This document shows positions 55,162 through 64,000 of a stretch of DNA of 64,000 nt, piece by piece; the stretch's first letter is position 1; every line of letters starts with the position of its first letter. The stretch is from Gavia stellata. Taxonomy: Eukaryota > Chordata > Aves > Gaviiformes > Gaviidae. Where the stretch lies: NCBI RefSeq assembly GCF_030936135.1, contig NC_082600.1, positions 3,286,001 through 3,350,000 of the forward strand. The letters run 5' to 3'. Position numbers and translations under genes: made by a program. Below the pieces are notes generated by a model. The model did no database searches, was not told where the DNA came from, and was given only the letters and a program-made list of their open reading frames with translations.

Positions 55162-55872
55162 TCCCCTTCCCCTTCCCCCTTCCCCTTCTCCCTTTCTCCT
55201 TCCCTTTCTCCTTCCCTTTCTCCTTCTCCTTCCCCTCCCCCTTCCCCTTCCCCTTCCCCTTCCCCTTCCCCTTCCCCTTCTCCTTCCCCTTCTCCTTCCC
55301 CTTCTCCTTCCCCTTCTCCTTCCCCTTCCCCTTCTTCCCCTTCCCCTTTCCCCTTCCCCTTCTTCTTCCCCTTCCCCCTTCCCCTTCCCCCTTCCCATTC
55401 CCCCTTCCCCTTCTCCTTCTTCCCCCTTCCCCTTCTCCTTCTTCCACCTTCCCCCTTCCGCCTTCCCCTTCCCCCTTCCCCTTCCCCTTCCCCCTTCCCC
55501 TTTCCCCTTCCCCTTTCCCTTTCCCCTTTCCCCTTCCCCTTTCCCCTTCTCTTTCCCCTTTCCCTTTCCCCTTCCCCTTCCCCCTTCCCCTTCCCCCTTC
55601 CCCTTCCCCCTTCCCCCTTCCCCTTCCCCCTTCCCCTTCCCCCTTCCCCTTCCCCTTTCCCCTTCCCCTTTCCCCTTCCCCTTTCCCCTTCCCCTTTCCC
55701 CTTCCCCATTCCCCTTTCCCCTTCCCCTTTCCCCTTTCCCCTTTCCCCTTCCCCCTTCCCCTTTCCCCTTCCCCCTTCCCCTTTCCCCTTCCCCCTTCCC
55801 CTTTCCCCTTTCCCCTTCTCCTTCCCCCTTCCCCTTCTCCTTCCCCCTTCCCCTTTTTCCCCTTCCCGCCCC
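55162..55872. repeat. About 0.7-kb pure pyrimidine (C/T) repeat tract
   Basis: Almost unbroken CCCCTT/CCTTCCCC-type hexamer repeats with TTC and TCC variants. The + strand is essentially all C and T, and the minus strand all G and A, for about 700 bp. Only a few interruptions occur (for example single A or G near 55398, 55445, 55459, 55706). Long open frames of Pro/Ser/Phe/Leu or Gly/Lys/Glu across it are artefacts. Confidence 0.97.
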
Positions 55873-55876
55873 CCCA

Positions 55877-56280
55877 GCACACACTCACATTGTACCTGCT
55901 GAGAGGGCAGCCGGGCTCTGAGCTGGTGGAGGACAGGGAGCCCCTTCCAGGGCAGCCGGCACCCCCTCAGCACAAACCCCAATTTTGTTGTTTCTTACGT
56001 GATTTGGGGTTTGCTGCCAGGGCCTCACGGTGGGATCTAGCTGGGGGCCAGCGGAGGATCGGGGGCATCTCTTTGATGAAGGAATTTCTTTAAAAGAGTG
56101 TTTCTGGGCCCCCTCCCTCCCCTTTAGAAACATCTTTTTTTCCCTCTGTTCCTCTCTCTTCCCCCAGAGAAGCCCCCGTGAGATGTGGTCGCCGCTCCTC
56201 TGTCCCGGCTGGGATTCCTCGGTTGTGTCGGTGCCGCTCGTGCCTCAGCGTTAATAGATCCCGATCCCTCGCTTCCACGC
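55877..56280. other. Interval between C/T tract and 7SL copy 2
   Basis: No gene recognised. Moderately GC-rich unique-looking sequence; a C/T-rich patch lies at about 56107-56166. Confidence 0.5.
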
Positions 56281-56582
56281 AAAAGGAAACTGGGTCCCGC
56301 TCTCTCGCCCGGGCTGTGCCACAGGGACTGTTCACAGGCGCCATCCCGCTACTGATCAGCACAGGAGCTTTGACCTGCTCCGTCTCCGACCTGGGCCGGT
56401 TCACCCCTCCTTAGGCGACCTGGTGGCCCCCGGCTCCCCCAGGACCACCATATCGATGCTGAACTTAGCGCGGACGCCCGCTCGGCACAGCTCGCTGCAG
56501 CCCAGAACCCCCGGGCTCAAGCCGTCCACCAGTTTCAGCCTCCCCGGCGCTTGGATTACAGGCACAAGCCACCGTGCCCGGC
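56281..56582 (-). ncRNA. RN7SL: 7SL (SRP) RNA gene, copy 2
   Basis: Reverse complement begins GCCGGGCACGGTGGCTTGTG and keeps the full 7SL layout: Alu domain, S domain with GGTCGCCTAAGGAGGGGTGA, and the 3' arm. It ends in TTTT (complement of 56281-56284), giving 302 nt. Compared with copy 1, the Alu-domain hairpin reads TGTAATCCAAGCGCCGGGG instead of TGTAGTCCCAGCTACTCGG, a change shared with copy 3. It has private changes (TTCAGCATC, GGCTGAAACTGGTGGA) near positions that are constant in copies 1 and 3, so it may be less active or decaying. T-rich DNA (GAAAAATA) lies just upstream of the start. Confidence 0.88.
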
Positions 56583-57435
56583 TATTTTTCAGGATTTTGC
56601 AGATTCCCGACATCCATCCTGTGCGGGCTCTGCCCGGCCACACAGTGGCAGTGGGGAACTGAGACACCATCCTTGGGCTGCTTGTATTTTATGTTTAAAA
56701 ATGGGTGGATGGATACACAGGAAAGATTTCTGAGCACAAGCAGGTTTAAGCAGCTGAGAAAGCCCAGACTTCTTGTTTTGAGCGAGAAGAGGCACATCAT
56801 TATGCTCTATTTTCCTTTTAAGCCAAGTGAGGTGCATCAGGCAGCTCTACCTCCAGGACAGCTCAGTACGCTTCATTTACTGAAGAGCAGATAAGAGATG
56901 TCTCACTCCCTGCTTTGAAATACTCCTCACAAAAAAGGCTTCTTGATTTGCCAGTGTTTTGCCAAGAGTGTAAAGCTCAGAGCTGAGGACACAAATGAGC
57001 TGTGACAGTAAATACCTGACGGAGCAGACTAATGAGACACTCCTGAGAGCCGGAGCCCCAGCTCGGTCTGGGGCGGGCTGCCTAAGCCAGCAGTGTTTGA
57101 GGGATGCTTATTGACTCACTGGTGTGCAGCGTCTCTGAGCCAGAAACACGATGGGAAATTCTGCTGCCCGTCATTTCCCATTTTAGTAGTTATATCTATT
57201 GGGATCCCAAAGGTCTGGCTGGGTCCCGCACTGCGGCCCTTTCACCGCTGCAAGAAATCACAACACACGCCACCAAAACATGAGTACGCCTGAGCGAGCA
57301 AGGCTGGGGCGGCATCTTCAGGTCGAACATCTGTGGGAGATGCTTTTGCCTTTCCCCAGTATTACTTGACCCTTTTGTGATCGCTCCCCGACACAGACAG
57401 CTGACAAGCGCAGAGTCGTGCGGGGGAAAGATGCC
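56583..57435. other. Spacer between 7SL copies 2 and 3
   Basis: About 850 bp with no recognisable gene or repeat. It should contain the upstream promoter of copy 2 (56583-56700) and the 3' flank of copy 3. Confidence 0.5.
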
Positions 57436-57736
57436 AAAAGAGGCTGGGTCCCGCTCTCTCGCCCAGGCTGTGCTACAGGGACTGTTCACAGGCGCCATCC
57501 CGCTACTGACCGGCACGGGAGCTTTGACCTGCTCCGTCTCCGACCTGGGCCGGTTCACCCCTCCTTAGGCGACCTGGTGGCCCGCGGCTCCCCCAGGACC
57601 ACCATATCGATGCCGGCCTTAGCGCGGACACCCGCTCGGCACAGCTCGCTGCAGCCCAGAACTCCCGGGCTCAAGCCGTCCGCCAGCCTCAGCCTCCCCG
57701 GCGCTTGGATTACAGGCACAAGCCACCGTGCCCGGC
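57436..57736 (-). ncRNA. RN7SL: 7SL (SRP) RNA gene, copy 3
   Basis: Reverse complement begins GCCGGGCACGGTGGCTTGTG and spans the whole 7SL RNA, ending in TTTT (complement of 57436-57439) at 301 nt. It shares the altered Alu-domain hairpin with copy 2 but keeps the normal GGCTGAGGCTGGCGGAC and GGAGTTCTGGGCTGCAG stretches. The S domain (AAGGAGGGGTGAACCGGCCC) is intact. It looks able to fold like SRP RNA. The upstream flank is GC-rich with no clear CRE site. Confidence 0.92.
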
Positions 57737-58817
57737 TGGCCGCAGCTCCCGCTGCCTCCGCTCTCCAGCGCTCGAGGACCAGCTCCTCCAGCCTTGCCGT
57801 GGCAGCCGGGAATTCAGGCAGTGGGATGCATTAATGCTTCAGCAGCACAGTGGGAACACAGGGGTGAAGGAGAATCGAATACAGGAAGCAAGATTTAGCT
57901 CTTCAAGCGAAGATTCAACACAATATCTTGTTTTAGAAAGGCCAAGTTAAGCTGTTGTAGGCCAAAAAATTAAGTTCATGGTCCTGCTCTAGGGTGTCCA
58001 GTGAGAGCTCAGAAGGATTTGCTGAAGACAGTCTAAGAGGCAACCTACTTGCTGCAGTAAGTACTTGCAGATGTAATGAATTGGTTTGGTTCTCAGAGAA
58101 GGATATAAAAGAAACAAAAACATAATGCAAGGAATAAAATGCAGGCGCTTCTTGCCTTTATCCGTTCACTGCTGCAATAGACAGCTGTCTAGAAATACTT
58201 TTGCAGAGTATTTGAGCTGTTCACTGTGTGTTTCACCTCTCTCGGACGCCTGTCCAAGAGAGCTCCCCCAGACATCCCGTGACAGTCACTCTGCAGCTGG
58301 CCGGGGCTGGGGATGCTGCAGGCCCCGCACCTCTCTCTGGCTCCACGGAGACCCGGGGCTGCAAGGAGAGCTTGGAGCCAGCGTGCTCAGAGAGCCGAGG
58401 CAGCCTTTGGTCTGATCCAGAAGTGTACACTGCACCGCCCCTTTCCTAGCAGAGCGAGTCAAAGCTGATGCCAAACCATGCAATGCCATTGCCAAAACGG
58501 CCTTTTTTTTTTTCCCCTCTCCAGATACACATTATTTCTTCAGACACGCTGAGCGCTAGCCTGGGGGATCGCTGGTGGGTGCGAACATGCACAGCAGAGT
58601 GAGGGTCCTCAGACTGTCGTGTCTATCCACAAAGCCATGCAGACCACCTCCGAGGGCAGCAACCATCCCTGACTCCACGCCAGCCGGGAGGAGAACGGAA
58701 CGAGCTGCTGAGATCACAAACGCTGCTGGAGAGCCGCACCAGCCCAGCCAGAGCCTCCTGCTGCTGCCTCCGCCTCCAGAGACCCCCTCCAGGCTCTCCC
58801 CACCAAGGCTGTCGCTG
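57737..58817. other. Intergenic DNA between 7SL copy 3 and CR1
   Basis: No gene recognised on either strand. The segment close to 57737 would hold the promoter of 7SL copy 3. Small open frames here lack splice context or family similarity. Confidence 0.5.
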
Positions 58818-59660
58818 ATCACAGAATTCCTAAGGTTGGAAAAGACCTGTAAGATCATCAAGTCCAACCATCACCTCAACCCCACCATGTCCATTAAACC
58901 ATGTCCCGCAGTGCCACGTCCACACATTCCTTGAACACCTCCAGTGACGGTGACTCCACCACCTCCCTGGGCAGCCTCTTCCAGTGCTTCACCTCTCTCT
59001 CAGTAAAGAAATTTCTCCTAATATCCAGCCTGAACCTCCCCTGGTGCAACTTGAGGCCATTCCCTCTTGTCCATCACTTGTCACTTGGGAGAAGAGACCA
59101 ACACCCACCTCACCACAACCCCCTTTCAGGTAGTTGTAGAGAGCGATGAGGTCTCCCCTCAGCCTCCTCTTCTCCAGACTGAACACCCCCAGCTCCCTCA
59201 GCCGCTCCTCATCAGACTTGTGCTCCAGACCCCTCACCAGCTCCGTCGCCCTTCTCCGAACACGCTGCAGCACCTCAATGTCCTTCTTGGAGTGAGGGGC
59301 CCAAAACTGAACACAGTATTCGAGGTGTGGCCTCACCAGCGCCAAGTACAGGAGCACGATCCCCTCCCTACTCCTGCTGCCACACTGCTTCTGATACAGG
59401 CCAGGATGCCGTTGGCCTTCTTGGCCACCTGGGCACACTGCTGGCTCATATTCAGCCGGGTGTTGATCAACACCCCCAGGTCCTTTTCTGCGGGGCAGCT
59501 TTCCAGTTACTCTTCCCCAAGCCTGTAGCGTTGCATGGGGTTGTTGTGACCCAAGTGCAGGACCCGGCACTTGGCCTTGTTGAATCTCACACAATTGGCC
59601 TCGGCCCATCGATCCAGGTCTGTCCAGATCCCTCTGCAGAGCCTTCCAGCAGATCAGCCA
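58818..59660 (-). mobile_element. CR1 LINE, 5'-truncated, 3' end of ORF2 and 3' UTR
   Basis: On the minus strand a nearly open frame encodes the CR1 ORF2 C-terminus: [40 protein letters not shown] and [16 protein letters not shown]. The 3' UTR follows (TTGGACTTGATGATCTTACAG, TTCCAACCTTAGGAATTCTG). The 3' end is at about 58818. The 5' break near 59660 is the usual truncation of reverse transcription. CR1 is the dominant LINE of birds and the main clue to the host. One or two frameshifts are present, so it is a younger copy than the one in NEMF intron 6. Confidence 0.95.
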
Positions 59661-62600
59661 GCATGCAGCCAGCTTAGCCCTGACCAAAGGGCTAAAGACA
59701 CCAAAGGAGGGTGTCTTTGCATTGCATTTCTTAGGCGCAGAGGTCAAGGCACGGGTGTACCTCCTGCCCAAGCACGGACATACCACCTCCTCCTCAAGGC
59801 GCAGGCACACCGCCTGCCCAAGGCCAGACCCAGCAGCAGCCACTCAGGAGGTATCTAAGCATTTCTCCCAGACTGCCTGACCCAAGTTAGCGGAGCAAAG
59901 TCCAGGGCTAAAGTACACACACAGCAATCCCGTCTCAGAAAAGACAAACAAGATCTTCCCCAGCGAAGCCTGAAGTCCTTAAGGGTATGAGGGCTGCACA
60001 GGAGAGAGAGACATCTTGTTCTGGGCTCCTATTATCTACTTAAGGAAGAGCTGTCAGTGACAGCTGGAGTTTTGGTTAAAGGCATTAGGATAATGACTTA
60101 GGGGTCATGGGCATGAGGAGATGCAGGCTTGACATCCACAAACAGGGGAGAAAGGCAAGCCGTCCACAGAGAAATAACACAACGCCAGGCTGGGCATCCC
60201 TCTCCTGTCCCCTCCTCCTACCAGTAACATGGGGACTATTTCTTCCTATACTAAAATTTTTCATTAAATGAAAAAACATAGCAGGAGTGAACCAAGACAG
60301 CAGGGGCATGAAACTACCTGGTTTGCCTGAGAAAATCTGATAGGAATGAGTTTGGCAGACTGAGGAGGGACATTGCACAGCCAGGATGCAGATACAGAGT
60401 CCTGACAGCAATGCCAGCCCGCCGGCACAGAGGTGTGCCCTGGTGTGGCTCCCGGCCACCAAAGCAACACCTGAAATAAAAAATGAGGCCACTCAAAGCT
60501 GAGGAAACCTCGGTTGCTCAGCTCTGAGCTCAGAAGGAGCTCTGCCCCGCGGTGCTCATCTGACAGCCGGTTGCTGCATCTTGCTCAGCGGGAGCAGCTG
60601 CTCCAGGCTCCTGCTGAGCTCCCCCGCGCACAGGAGCTGCAGCTTTGTGCAAAGCGTTACGGGTAAGCTGGGCTCCAGCCTCCCCAAGAACCGGCTCTGG
60701 GATCCCACTGAGCTCCAAACTTCCACCCCTCGCGAGGTGCCAGGCAATGCTCGCACTGTATCTGGAACCAGAGACCCTTTGAACGACAACTAAAACACAC
60801 CTTACAGGAAAAAAGCCTTTGGAAACTGCCTGCAAAACCCCTCTGCGTTAGAGCGCGGATGCAGAATACAGCAGATTTCTGCTGGCCCGCAGCGGTGACT
60901 GCAAAGCATCCCCACCCTGAGCTTCTCGGGCATCCCCATGTCACTGCCATGCTTTGTAAGGCACCAGGATGGCTCAGAACGTCTGGGCATCAGCAATGGC
61001 CTGGCTTGAGGTCCAAAAACCTGGGGGTGCAGGTCTCCATGGGGTCAGCCAGCACATCCAGCTGAGACCCGGAGGTCACCAGTGTATCTCCCGCTTTGTT
61101 GCTGCTGGGAAATAATGGGGTGTGAAAATGCAAAAATCAGAGAGGGAAGGAAAAGCCTCACAAATTATTTTTACTCTTGTTAAGGCTTCATGATTTTTCA
61201 GGCTGATATTGTCATGGCGGTGACTCAGGATTTTGGCATATGGAAATTTGGTCAGGCAGTATCCCCCACCTACATTTCCCGTCTGCTCCTGAAAATAACC
61301 TGTGAAAGGAGAAGCCAGCTTGTTTGCCTGCAAAGGCATTTCGATGTACTTAAGATACAAACCAAACCCAAACAGCCTGGAGGCCAAACTGTTTTTCCTG
61401 CTGGGAGGCCACTTTGGAAGAGCTCTTTCCCAACTCCCAGGAGGCTGAAGGAATTCCAGGGAGACCAGGACAGGGCTTTCTTCCTGATGAGAAATGTGGG
61501 GTTTCTAGTGACCCTTCAGGGTCCTCATTACACCGTTTCAGCACAGGCGAACAGAAATCTGCCGCGGCCAGAATACTCTACAACACCCCCTTCCCACCTC
61601 TACTCCTTCCCTGAAGCTGTTACATTAACCTTATGGAAGAGCCCAAGGATCTGTTTAATGCCACGCTGCCAGTAAAGCACACACCGCCGGAGTTGCAGCT
61701 TTAGTTTCCTGGCCAAGCCCAGTTGCGGTTGCACAGACATCGCAGAATCGCAGGAAATAGGGCTGAGACGCCCGTTTGGGGACCATCTCCGCCACGCCCT
61801 GCCTGCAGGCAGGAGTGACCGCAGCCCATGGCTCATGGAAAGAGCTTCTCTAAGCCGACTCACCCCCAGAGAGGACGCTTGGCCCATTGTATCAGATATC
61901 TCGATGATCAGAAATCTACCAGTGGAATGCAACTGTAATATCAAGGATGTAATTCATTTTTACAACAGAAGAATTTATCTAACATAGATACTAAACCCAA
62001 AGCGTTATTATATTCCGCTTTCCTTCCTTGGAAAGCCACAAAGGTCTTTGAAGGATCAGTGCCACAGAGTCTTTTCCCACCTCCCTCTGCCAAAAAAAAA
62101 AAAGAAAAGTGAGAAAGATGAGCTAAACCGTATTAAAACAGGTTTGGTCTGATAATCCAAACTGATCGGGAAGGTAGTTATATTCAGAGATAAAAGCAAA
62201 GGGGGGTATCGATCCATTTCCTTGAGGTTTGCTTATTCCGATGCGATGGCTATTACGTAGTTGAAGGTGCATTGTTTTCGTTCACCTCTTTATTGTGAGA
62301 GCACTTGGATCACTGGTGGAGGACAGAACATGCAAACACAGCCTTACAAAACTCTGAAAAACAATAGATGCAAACCTTCGTACCTGCACCGAGAAAGAAA
62401 AGATAAGGAAGAGGCTGCCCCGCAGCCAGGCCCCGATGAGTTATCAAAAGGTCCTACAGATATTTGCTATCTTTTTCCCCAGGCTTTAACCCATAATCGC
62501 TTTATAACCATAATTGCTTTTTACGCTCTGGGCTGTAAATCCATACTGGCATACAACAGGCACTCCATCCAGTGACACATTGTCAGCCAGTGCTTACTTT

Positions 62601-64000
62601 TAAAATATTTAACTTCTGCAGGCTACCCAGTAACTGGCCGGGTGTTGCCAAGGACCCGAGAAGGTTTTTAATTCTTAAGCAGGTATGTGAAACTGAACCC
62701 CTTCTAAGAGGTCACGTTTTTCAGGTACCCTAGAACACGTTCGGCTACTGTAAATGCTTTTGCTGGGTATTTGACCTTGAAAAATCAACCAGCAACGTAA
62801 GAGCTTATGCTGTATCAAGTACATATAGTGCCTAACGTGCACTTCTTTCCCCGGGAGGTGTTACAGGCTGTAGATTTGTATCAACTTTCTGCAGGCTGAG
62901 CACTAAGAGTCAGTTTTGCTCAGACCATCACACTTCATCTTTGATGACACTTTTCCATCCCACAGTTACTTAAGTCGCTATCTTAAAAATAAGAACCTGT
63001 CTTTCGAAACACAAATTCACATTTTAAAGGCTCGTAACACAAGCTCGTAACACAACACATCTCCAAGGCAAGATGCAGTAACTCTGCAAGGACACAGCAG
63101 TGGGGTTCGTCTGACAACGAAGCCTTTCTTTGCTTTACTACATTCTGCCATTTACATTCTGCTTCCTGTTTACTGTCCTTTTTGTTCATTTATGGAAACT
63201 AATATGACTCTACATAAAAATGTTTCAAAAGTAGGTGGTGCTCTCTCACCAGCTTCTCACCCATTCTCTGCGGGATTGGTAACTGTGAGCTACAAGAATT
63301 GACGTGCACAGAGTTTATTAGTGACTAATTTGAGATCTTAACTATTGAAAGTGCTGAGCTCTCAAAATGTCTTTTTGCTATATATCATCCTAAAGAGCAG
63401 TAATAATTACTTTAAAAACAGATGCCAAACCATGTAAAATCTTCTGGTGCACAGACCATACGGACAGAAAGTTTTCCTGAAGGGCAGGGAGGATCCTCAC
63501 AAATAAAGCCCAGGGCAGGTGAAAAAGCATTTGCCTGACTGGATCCCCATTTCTCTTCTACGCCACATGCCCACGTCCTCGATTAAGTTTTGGATTTCCT
63601 ATGCAGTGCAGCATATCGCTTCTCTTTGTCAGGTTTTTAGACTCGGATGATGGCAAGATCAACCTTGGACGCTTTCGGCGGGTCACACAGTGGCAGCTGA
63701 AGAATACAGCACCATGCTCCAGCTCGGGGCTGGTCCAAGCTGCAAAGCGCTGATCAGCAGCAGAGGCAGCAGTGGGAGAGCTCAGAGAGCTATTGGGGTG
63801 CCCAGCCTGTCCCCGTTCCGGCTGCCAAGGGACAGGACATGCGGCTGCTAAATGCTCAGGGACCCACGGGGCAAAGGCAGTTGAGCAGAAGCTGCCGACC
63901 ACAGCCTGGAGCAGCATGGCTCATCTCGGCCACCGGCCCGCCCAGGGCAGGACACGCACCGGGAAAGGAGCGGGCCCATGCTGGCAAAGGGATAATACAG
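59661..64000. other. Right-hand intergenic region
   Basis: I see no exon, RNA gene or recognised repeat in this 4.3 kb. Short open frames on both strands have no family motif. In human the next gene is ARF6; its coding start is not seen here and may lie beyond the window. Confidence 0.45.

Noticed and set aside
54986-55888. Long Gly/Lys/Glu-rich frames on the minus strand
   Set aside because: A pure translation of the G/A strand of the repeat; all three frames are open there.
54803-57736. Alu elements
   Set aside because: The Alu-like wording is the Alu domain of 7SL RNA. The S domain is present, the length is about 301 nt and there is no A-tail; birds have no Alu.
61190-61675. 161-codon + strand frame in the right intergenic region
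   Set aside because: No recognisable domain, promoter or splice partner; not supportable as a gene.

Overview
The window is nuclear DNA of a bird. It holds vertebrate genes split by GT-AG introns, CpG-island promoters, and an avian-type CR1 LINE at about 58.8-59.7 kb. No bacterial, CRISPR or operon-like structure is present. The gene order is KLHDC1 (+, 3' part only), KLHDC2 (+, complete), NEMF (-, complete), then three 7SL/SRP RNA genes (-). From memory this is the same order as human 14q21.3 (KLHDC1, KLHDC2, NEMF, RN7SL3/RN7SL2), so it looks like an ancient amniote synteny block.

Layout. 1-7.1 kb: last five coding exons and 3' UTR of KLHDC1. 7.4-8.1 kb: CpG-island promoter and probable noncoding exon 1 of KLHDC2. 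9.4-22.2 kb: the 13 coding exons of KLHDC2 (407 aa). 22.2-23.7 kb: tail-to-tail interval. 23.7-54.5 kb: NEMF, 33 coding exons on the minus strand, about 1073 aa. An old CR1-like LINE lies in NEMF intron 6, and a 6.17-kb internally deleted endogenous provirus lies antisense in intron 15. 54.5-54.8 kb: NEMF promoter. 54.8-57.7 kb: three 301-302-nt 7SL RNA genes, all on the minus strand; a roughly 0.7-kb pure C/T tract begins about 58 bp upstream of the first. 58.8-59.7 kb: a 5'-truncated CR1. From there to 64 kb I recognise no gene.

How the genes relate. KLHDC1 and KLHDC2 are sister kelch-repeat substrate receptors for cullin-2 E3 ligases that read C-terminal degrons. Their exon sizes and phases match, so they are a tandem duplicate. 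NEMF is the ribosome quality control factor that adds C-terminal tails to stalled nascent chains on 60S subunits. 7SL RNA is the scaffold of the signal recognition particle, which acts on nascent chains at the ribosome. The locus is therefore rich in nascent-chain and C-terminus surveillance functions; whether that is more than coincidence is inference.

The least ordinary parts are the provirus, the three-copy 7SL cluster with two sequence classes, the large pyrimidine tract at a Pol III promoter, and a GC-AG intron in NEMF. The provirus has 1165-bp LTRs, a 5-bp target duplication, a heptad-repeat gag, and an env frame closed by one in-frame stop. All exon coordinates were read by eye from splice sites and reading frame, and the summed frames close exactly.
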